In this document: positions 58,361 to 64,000 of the stretch, piece by piece | How the letters are laid out: each line of letters begins with the position of its first letter | Numbering within the stretch: the stretch's first letter is position 1 | From: Pestalotiopsis fici W106-1 | Taxonomy: Eukaryota; Ascomycota; Sordariomycetes; Amphisphaeriales; Sporocadaceae | Length of the DNA: 64,000 nucleotides | Assembly (NCBI RefSeq): GCF_000516985.1 | Contig: NW_006917094.1 | Location: 2,170,001 to 2,234,000 of the forward strand | Reading direction: 5' to 3' | Position numbers and translations under genes: made by a program | Notes under the pieces: generated by a model | Told to the model about the DNA's origin: nothing | What the model saw: only the letters and a program-made list of their open reading frames with translations | The model's database searches: none

Positions 58361-59377
58361 TTAAGCACTCGCGGCAATGTATGGAATGCCAGTCAGCTTC
58401 ATGCCTCTCTCGCTCAACTTGATCGGCTGTCGAGGCTTGTCGTCGTTGTAAGGGCAGGCGCCTGTTTTCCGCATCAAGGGCTGACTGACATCTCGGACAT
58501 GTGCTGCATTGGGCCAGTGCGTGGTGCCGAGCTGCTTCTCAAATGCATCCTTCTTCTTTATCAAATCCTCCTGGGTTGCATCTGCTGCAGGCATGTAGCA
58601 GGTGTAGGTGGCAAACCTGGGTCTGTCGCCGGTGGGACTGAGGTTGTAGTGAGGCAGGCGGGAATCCCAGAGGAGCAAGTCACCGGGCTCGGCCTCGATC
58701 TTGATCCATGGGCATCCCTTCTTCTCCAACCAGGCCAATCCAGCGTCCGAGAAGCCGTACCATTCCTTTGTCCAGCGCCACACTGGGTCAACTTCATTCT
58801 TGAACTCCTCGTGGAATTCGCTTGACAGTCTGTGTGCACCCTTGCAAACGATCAGACCTCCATCGTTGGGACCATTCGGCAAAAGGTTGACAATGCCCTG
58901 GAGACAACGGAAGTCAGGCTTCGCGGGATCCTGGTCCTGGTGTGGCCACGGCTTGTTTTCCTTGGTGTCTTTTCTCTTGGGCAGGGCAAAGTTGACGGCG
59001 TCGAACGATACGATCAAGTCGTCCGTGTCAAAGACTTTGGCGAAAGCGTCGACAACGCCGGGTTCGCAGCGAATGTCCCATGTAAAGGTTTCGTGGTTGA
59101 CGCCATAACCCGAGCACATGCCCTTTTCGTTGATGACGGGCAGACATTCCTCCTTGTATGTAGTCGGATCGAAGCGCTTGAAGCCAAGACCACCCTTGAA
59201 AGTCTCGAGATAGTCGTACATCTCCTCGGCGTACTTTTCGGCGCGCTCCCGGGCCACGGCACCCTTGACTACGGCATATCCATCTCGAAGGATGTCGTCT
59301 CTGAAATCACCAAAGACCTGCTCTGGGTTGTTGAAGAGCTTGTTGGGTCCGGACGGCTTTGGCACGATTCCCGCCAT
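58361..59377 (-). CDS. Phytanoyl-CoA dioxygenase (PhyH) family enzyme
   Basis: Predicted Fe(II)/2-oxoglutarate-dependent oxygenase, 338 residues in one exon. The HxD iron motif is in PWPHQDQDP and the distal His is in SRLPHYNLSPTGDRPRFA, where the Arg ten residues on is the expected 2-oxoglutarate ligand. FRCLQGIVNLLPNGPNDGGL is the double-stranded beta-helix strand that follows the HxD. No signal peptide or peroxisomal SKL-type C-terminus is present. Fungal PhyH proteins act on lipids, secondary metabolites or alkaloids; the substrate is not evident and no biosynthetic partner lies nearby. ATG 59377 is the first standard codon; an upstream TTG is not used. Confidence 0.9.
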   Translation of the reverse strand: MAGIVPKPSGPNKLFNNPEQVFGDFRDDILRDGYAVVKGAVARERAEKYAEEMYDYLETFKGGLGFKRFDPTTYKEECLPVINEKGMCSGYGVNHETFTWDIRCEPGVVDAFAKVFDTDDLIVSFDAVNFALPKRKDTKENKPWPHQDQDPAKPDFRCLQGIVNLLPNGPNDGGLIVCKGAHRLSSEFHEEFKNEVDPVWRWTKEWYGFSDAGLAWLEKKGCPWIKIEAEPGDLLLWDSRLPHYNLSPTGDRPRFATYTCYMPAADATQEDLIKKKDAFEKQLGTTHWPNAAHVRDVSQPLMRKTGACPYNDDKPRQPIKLSERGMKLTGIPYIAASA

Positions 59378-61038
59378 GGCTGATGATGATGATGGTAAAG
59401 TGCACAAGATAGTATGGATCAGTGGATCTGCAACAAGTTGGACAAAGTGCTAGTTGTTGGCCAAAGTGCATGCAACAGCAGCTCGTGTTTCGAATGTTCT
59501 TGTATTAATATAAATGGTGGTTGAGATTGTTTCCTAGATAAAAGGTCTTGACATCCGCCACATCCAATCTTCCCACCCACTCCGAAGGTTGCGGAGCAGC
59601 AATCGACAGGCGACGGTCGGACACGGCTATCGGGCAGCCAACGTCTTGCTGATAATCGTTTCCAAGCTTCGACGATGTAAAGCGGGCGCGCGTTCTGACA
59701 TGAAGTCGACCTAAACTAGTCTGATCTTGCCAATGATTGGCGCACCCCACGATTGCAACATTGTCGAAGCAGCGGCGTGGCCCCAGTTCCGTCGGAAGTC
59801 ATCCGAACAGCCGCCCGAGACTACTTCAAGCGAACTCCGCTGCCAGCCGATAGCGACTCGGGTTTGAATATGTGTAATCTCGAACCATCGCCAACGTTCC
59901 ATGATCTGCGATGCAAAAAGAAATCGGGCATATCAGATTTCTCCTGCCAGATAGAATTAGACAAAGATCTCGTATGATGTAGTCATTGAGTACATGTCCC
60001 AACAAACCCCGAGTGGACAGGACCGTGCCGGGTGGCGAGAGGTCCTGCCTGACACTTATCATGCTTTTGTTTTTCATTATCTCAAGATATTGCTTGATTA
60101 CTGGGTGTTACTACATCTGAGCAGCTTCATGACACTCATGGTTCAAACATAGTGAGCTTTGCACAAAGCGTGTTTGAATCAATGCACGGCATGATTGCTG
60201 CAATGTAAGGCCAAATGCCCCCAGCCTCCGCCTATGCAGCAACAGAAAATGAAAATGTATCAGGGGCAGATTGGTAAGTAGATTGGTCAAACCAGGCGTA
60301 AATCAGTTGACCCGTTCGGACTCCTTTCAGTATAGTCGCAGTGCCGCCGGCGCCGTTCCGGGCTTTGCAAGGCGGGAGGCCGCCGAAGAGCTGCAATCCG
60401 AACCTAAAATGCCCCGCTCTACAATATGCCCGCCCGGACAATAGTGCTAATAAAGAACGGTAACGTTGGGATTGGAGCTAGCATTTCAAGAAAGGACTCT
60501 TCAGGTTTCAGAATAAGCAACACCATGCTACAGGCAGCAACATTACAACAAGATTTGATATTAAGCGTAAACAAAGATGCCTTTTTGTTGAATATTCATA
60601 TTGGTTATTAAGGTAGGGAGGGCATCTAGGGTTCAAGCCTCATGCTTGGCGGTTCAAACAGTCATTCGGCGAACCAGATTGGGCGAATCAAAGGACTATG
60701 TTCTATAGCTTTTAACTAAAATTCTGCCTACGAGGCAACCAGGCAGACTCACCAGTCGCTTGGCATGTTTAATCGAAATATCCAGGAATGCATAACCAAT
60801 TAGGCAACGACCTCTCTTTATTCAATTATGCCCGCCTACCTGCTTGCTTTCACGACTTCTTAAGGATGAGTCTTGATGTTTCTTCAACAGAGTATATTTC
60901 TTGCCAATCTCTACAACACCATTGAATCATCTCATAAACCACCCGCTGAAGTCATCCTTCATCCAATCTATTTACTAAATACTTTTCGGTCATCTATCTA
61001 CACTCACTAGATCAAAAGCAAACATTAGAAACAGCAAC
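59378..61038. other. 1.66 kb spacer with promoter of the VIT-VWA gene
   Basis: AT-rich with a GC-rich patch (60340-60420). No supported gene. Confidence 0.5.
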
Positions 61039-63993
61039 ATGGCTCGCAGAGGAGTCTGCGGTTTCATCGGGGTTGACCCAGTGTCGCATTGGACAAAAAA
61101 CATCCCATTGGCACGAATGGACGCTCATACTACCATCCTGGCATCAGCGTCAAGGACGACACTCACACAAACTTTTTTCAACAGAATGGGCGACTTGCCC
61201 GAGCTCCGCTACAGTTTTCCATTGTACGATGGAGTCAGCGTTGTCGGATTCACCTGCACCATCGGAGATCGTGTAATCACTGGCATTGTCAAGGAGAAGG
61301 AGGAAGCACGCCAAGTCTACAAGGACGCCGTTGCTCGCGGCGAAACAGCAGGACTACTGGACCAGGTTGCCGAAGCATCAGACTGTTTTACCACGACCAT
61401 TGGCAACATCCCCAACGATGCAGAAATCAAGGTCAAGATTGTGTATGTTGGGGAGCTAAAACATGACGCCCAGATTGACGGCATCCGCTTTACCATTCCA
61501 ACGATCATTGCCCCGAGATACGGCGGTTACCCAGGAGGATTGGTAGATAAACAGTCCCTCACAAATGGCAGCATCAGCATCACTGTAGATGCCGAGGCAC
61601 CAGCAGGATCTCACATTACTTCTATCCAGTCACCTTCCCATCAACTTGCCGTGACAATGGGCCGATTATCAACTACCCCTGATGCAGAGCCCTCTTTCCA
61701 AAGAGCCTCCGCAACCTTGTCCCTCGGCACAGCTCAGATGATGGATGACTTTATTTTGCAAGTCAAGACAACAAACGCAGGAGAACCTGTGGCGGTCCTC
61801 GAAGAACATCCCACCATTCCTAATCAGCGCGCCTTGATGGTCACACTTGTGCCGAAATTCGAACTTCCTTTGGAGAGACCCGAGATCGTCTTCATGTGCG
61901 ACCGAAGCGGCAGCATGGGTGGTAAAGAGGAGGATCTTCGAACTGCCCTCCGCATCTTTGTAAAGTCGCTGCGCACGGGCATGAAGTTCAACATTTGCAG
62001 TTTTGGCAATAACCACACTTTCTTATGGGAGCGATCGCAGCCTTACAACCAATCCACGGTCGACGAGGCCATGAAACACATTGACACGATAGAGGCCAAC
62101 TATGGCGGCACTGAAATGTACGAAGCCGTCAAGGACATCTTCGGCCGCCGATACCGGGACACAAACCTCGAGGTGTTTCTCATCACCGACGGCCAGATCT
62201 GGAATCAGCAGCAACTGTTACAACTGATCAACCAACATGTGTCCGAGAGCGACGGGGCGATCCGTCTGTTCAGTCTTGGCATTGGCTCTGGCGCCAGCCA
62301 CTCCCTTATCGAAGGTGTCGCTCGCGCCGGGCAGGGCTTCTCTCAGTCCGTCGCCGACCGTGAGCAAATGGGATCGAAAGTCGTCCGAATGCTCAAGGGC
62401 GCACTCTTTCCTCACGTCAAAGACTACTCCTTGGAGCTCAAGGGAACCTCCAGCAGTTCAGCTGACGATGACTTTGAGATGATTGAGAAAGCATCTAATG
62501 TTTCGGGCACGGAAGATTTGGCAGATTCGCCAGCAACAATCACAGATGAACCTATCCCGCAGACACGGTCGCTATTCGACCCCTCGGTTGGCACTGGTAC
62601 AGAGATTCAAGACACCGAGTTCGCAACCGAGCCTTCACGTCTCCCTGATATTGAGATTCCACAGCTGCTCCAGGCACCATCCAATATCCCACCGTTGTTC
62701 CCTTTCAGCCGTACAAGTGTCTACCTTCTCCTATCTTCTGATACGCCCACTCCGGGCTCTGTGATCCTGCGCGGCTCTTCGTCGCATGGACCTCTCGTAC
62801 TCGAGATCCCCATCACGGTACCAAAGGACAAGGGTGAGACTATTCATCAACTCGCGGCCAAAAAGGCAGTCGGTGAGCTTGAGGAAGGCAGAGGTTGGAT
62901 CTACAATGCCAAGGAAAAGGGTCCAGAAGGTCAGCTCTTGAAACAAAAATATGATAGCGTCTTCCAAGACATGGTCAAGCGCGAGGCTGTTCGCCTGGGC
63001 GTCCAGTATCAAGTTGGGGGCAAGTGGTGCTCTTTTGTCGCTACCGAAGCAAATGGCAAAGAGGCGACAGAGCAGCGCGCACCGTCCTCGGCACCGAAGA
63101 GCCTGCAGCAATCTCCGGGCCAAATGATGCAAGCAATGCAGAGGCAGCAGAGTCCTGGTAGTCGGCCACTTGGGCAATCCCCGGCAACGTTGATGATGCA
63201 GCGGGCAACTGGGGCGTTCGGGGCCGGGCCGTCGCAGCGGTCGTCAATGCTACAAGGCTTGGAACAGTCGAGGGCTTCGCCGAAAGCGAAGATGAAGCGA
63301 GCACGAATGGGGCCACAGCAAACCATGCTCGCCGGCCAGGTTCAGCAAACTCAGGCCCAATTTGGTGCAGCCATGCCAATGAGCCCTGTCGGTTCTGCAT
63401 TATTCGGCTCCGCTTCTGCCGCCTCCTATTCCTCGGCTGCACCCACCACCGACACTCGTTCCAGTGATGGGCTGCAAAACTTCGACTTTGACTCCTTCCT
63501 TCACCAACCAGCCGAGGTGGAGGAAGAAGCCGAAGAAGACGAAGAGGTCGTAGCAAAGAAGGCAATGCTGCTCCTTGGAGGATCTCCGACTTCTTCCTTC
63601 TCTTCGGCTGGTCCGTGGGGGAAACCGGCTTCCCCGATACCTGTCCCATGGGTACCGTCCGCCGACCCGATTCAGGATCTAGCCATTCTCCAAAACTTTG
63701 AAGGATACTGGACATGGGACGAGAAGCTGTCTGCCATAATGGGCACCACCGAGCAGGAAATCAAAGGCTGGATCGACGCATCCCTGGCGGCCAAGCTGAG
63801 TTCCAGAGACGCCACCGCCACGGTTTGTGTCATTGCTTGGCTGCGCAAGATGAAGGCGGATGAAAAGGATACTTGGGAGCTGATTGTGGAAAAGGCCCTG
63901 GACTGGATCAAGAGTGAGTTTGGCGAGACGTCTGGACAGGAAATTATTGCCTGTATCCCCGTCATGGAAAAGGCTTTCTACAAGGCCCCGTGA
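61039..63993 (+). CDS. VIT and von Willebrand factor A domain protein
   Basis: 984 residues, one exon, ending in TGA seven bases before the window end. VIT domain at about 20-145 (LTQTFFNR, YSFPLYDGVSVVGFTC, EKEEARQVYKDAV). VWA domain at about 280-455, with the MIDAS metal-site motif DRSGSMGG starting at Asp288 (DxSxS) and ITDGQIWNQQ. After a Ser/Thr/Glu linker comes a region with KKAVGELEEGRGW and VRLGVQYQV. A Gln/Met/Ser/Pro-rich low-complexity stretch (about 690-820) and a C-terminal helical domain (AILQNFEGYWTWDEKLSAIMG...) resemble the tail of PARP4/VWA5A-type proteins. Intracellular, since no signal peptide is seen. The animal relatives are vault PARP4 and inter-alpha-trypsin heavy chains. 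Function in fungi is unknown. Confidence 0.93.
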   Translation: MARRGVCGFIGVDPVSHWTKNIPLARMDAHTTILASASRTTLTQTFFNRMGDLPELRYSFPLYDGVSVVGFTCTIGDRVITGIVKEKEEARQVYKDAVARGETAGLLDQVAEASDCFTTTIGNIPNDAEIKVKIVYVGELKHDAQIDGIRFTIPTIIAPRYGGYPGGLVDKQSLTNGSISITVDAEAPAGSHITSIQSPSHQLAVTMGRLSTTPDAEPSFQRASATLSLGTAQMMDDFILQVKTTNAGEPVAVLEEHPTIPNQRALMVTLVPKFELPLERPEIVFMCDRSGSMGGKEEDLRTALRIFVKSLRTGMKFNICSFGNNHTFLWERSQPYNQSTVDEAMKHIDTIEANYGGTEMYEAVKDIFGRRYRDTNLEVFLITDGQIWNQQQLLQLINQHVSESDGAIRLFSLGIGSGASHSLIEGVARAGQGFSQSVADREQMGSKVVRMLKGALFPHVKDYSLELKGTSSSSADDDFEMIEKASNVSGTEDLADSPATITDEPIPQTRSLFDPSVGTGTEIQDTEFATEPSRLPDIEIPQLLQAPSNIPPLFPFSRTSVYLLLSSDTPTPGSVILRGSSSHGPLVLEIPITVPKDKGETIHQLAAKKAVGELEEGRGWIYNAKEKGPEGQLLKQKYDSVFQDMVKREAVRLGVQYQVGGKWCSFVATEANGKEATEQRAPSSAPKSLQQSPGQMMQAMQRQQSPGSRPLGQSPATLMMQRATGAFGAGPSQRSSMLQGLEQSRASPKAKMKRARMGPQQTMLAGQVQQTQAQFGAAMPMSPVGSALFGSASAASYSSAAPTTDTRSSDGLQNFDFDSFLHQPAEVEEEAEEDEEVVAKKAMLLLGGSPTSSFSSAGPWGKPASPIPVPWVPSADPIQDLAILQNFEGYWTWDEKLSAIMGTTEQEIKGWIDASLAAKLSSRDATATVCVIAWLRKMKADEKDTWELIVEKALDWIKSEFGETSGQEIIACIPVMEKAFYKAP

Positions 63994-64000
63994 TTACATG

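Overview
The window reads as nuclear DNA of a filamentous ascomycete, most likely a Sordariomycete and possibly Hypocreales. Genes carry short (about 50-130 bp) GT-AG introns with CTAAC/CTGAC-like branch points, coding sequence is GC-richer than the long spacers, and the protein families are typical of such fungi (But2-domain secreted proteins, GH10, CE16 and PL4 enzymes, Zn2Cys6 regulators, BIM1/X325 copper proteins, SPX proteins). TACCTA-type tracts and poly-A/T runs are scattered in the spacers. I see no bacterial genes, no intact transposon and no convincing tRNA. The species is not claimed. All exon joins were inferred by eye.

Layout: 23 protein genes. 0-13.8 kb is a housekeeping-type block: 3' part of an indoleamine 2,3-dioxygenase, a secreted But2-domain protein with an acidic linker, the spliceosomal DEAH helicase Prp2/DHX16, the ER-luminal DnaJ protein Scj1 (KDEL C-terminus, several unfolded-protein-response-like promoter sites), a membrane-associated-type methyltransferase and mitochondrial sulfide:quinone oxidoreductase. 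13.8-19.2 kb is a 5.5 kb stretch without a recognisable gene; it contains a small inverted-repeat element flanked by TA (MITE candidate) and ends in the promoter of an SPX-domain membrane protein, which holds a PHO-type CACGTG site.

23.6-41.6 kb is an accessory region rich in secreted polysaccharide-active enzymes: rhamnogalacturonan lyase (PL4), a small GPI-type protein, GH10 xylanase, a MYND protein, a UDP-glycosyltransferase, a CE16 acetylesterase, a Zn2Cys6 transcription factor and a divergent short-chain dehydrogenase. Together PL4 (pectin backbone), GH10 (xylan backbone) and CE16 (acetyl removal from oligosaccharides) suggest a plant cell-wall degradation neighbourhood with a possible local regulator.

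43.3-64 kb returns to general cell biology: two orphan proteins (one disordered with a coiled coil, one with a basic N-terminus and a coiled coil), a STRAP-like WD40 protein divergent from the ubiquitin-binding Cdc48 cofactor Doa1/PLAA, a GPI-anchored BIM1/X325 copper-site protein, an SRR1-like protein convergent with a phytanoyl-CoA-dioxygenase family enzyme, and a VIT-VWA protein that ends just inside the window.
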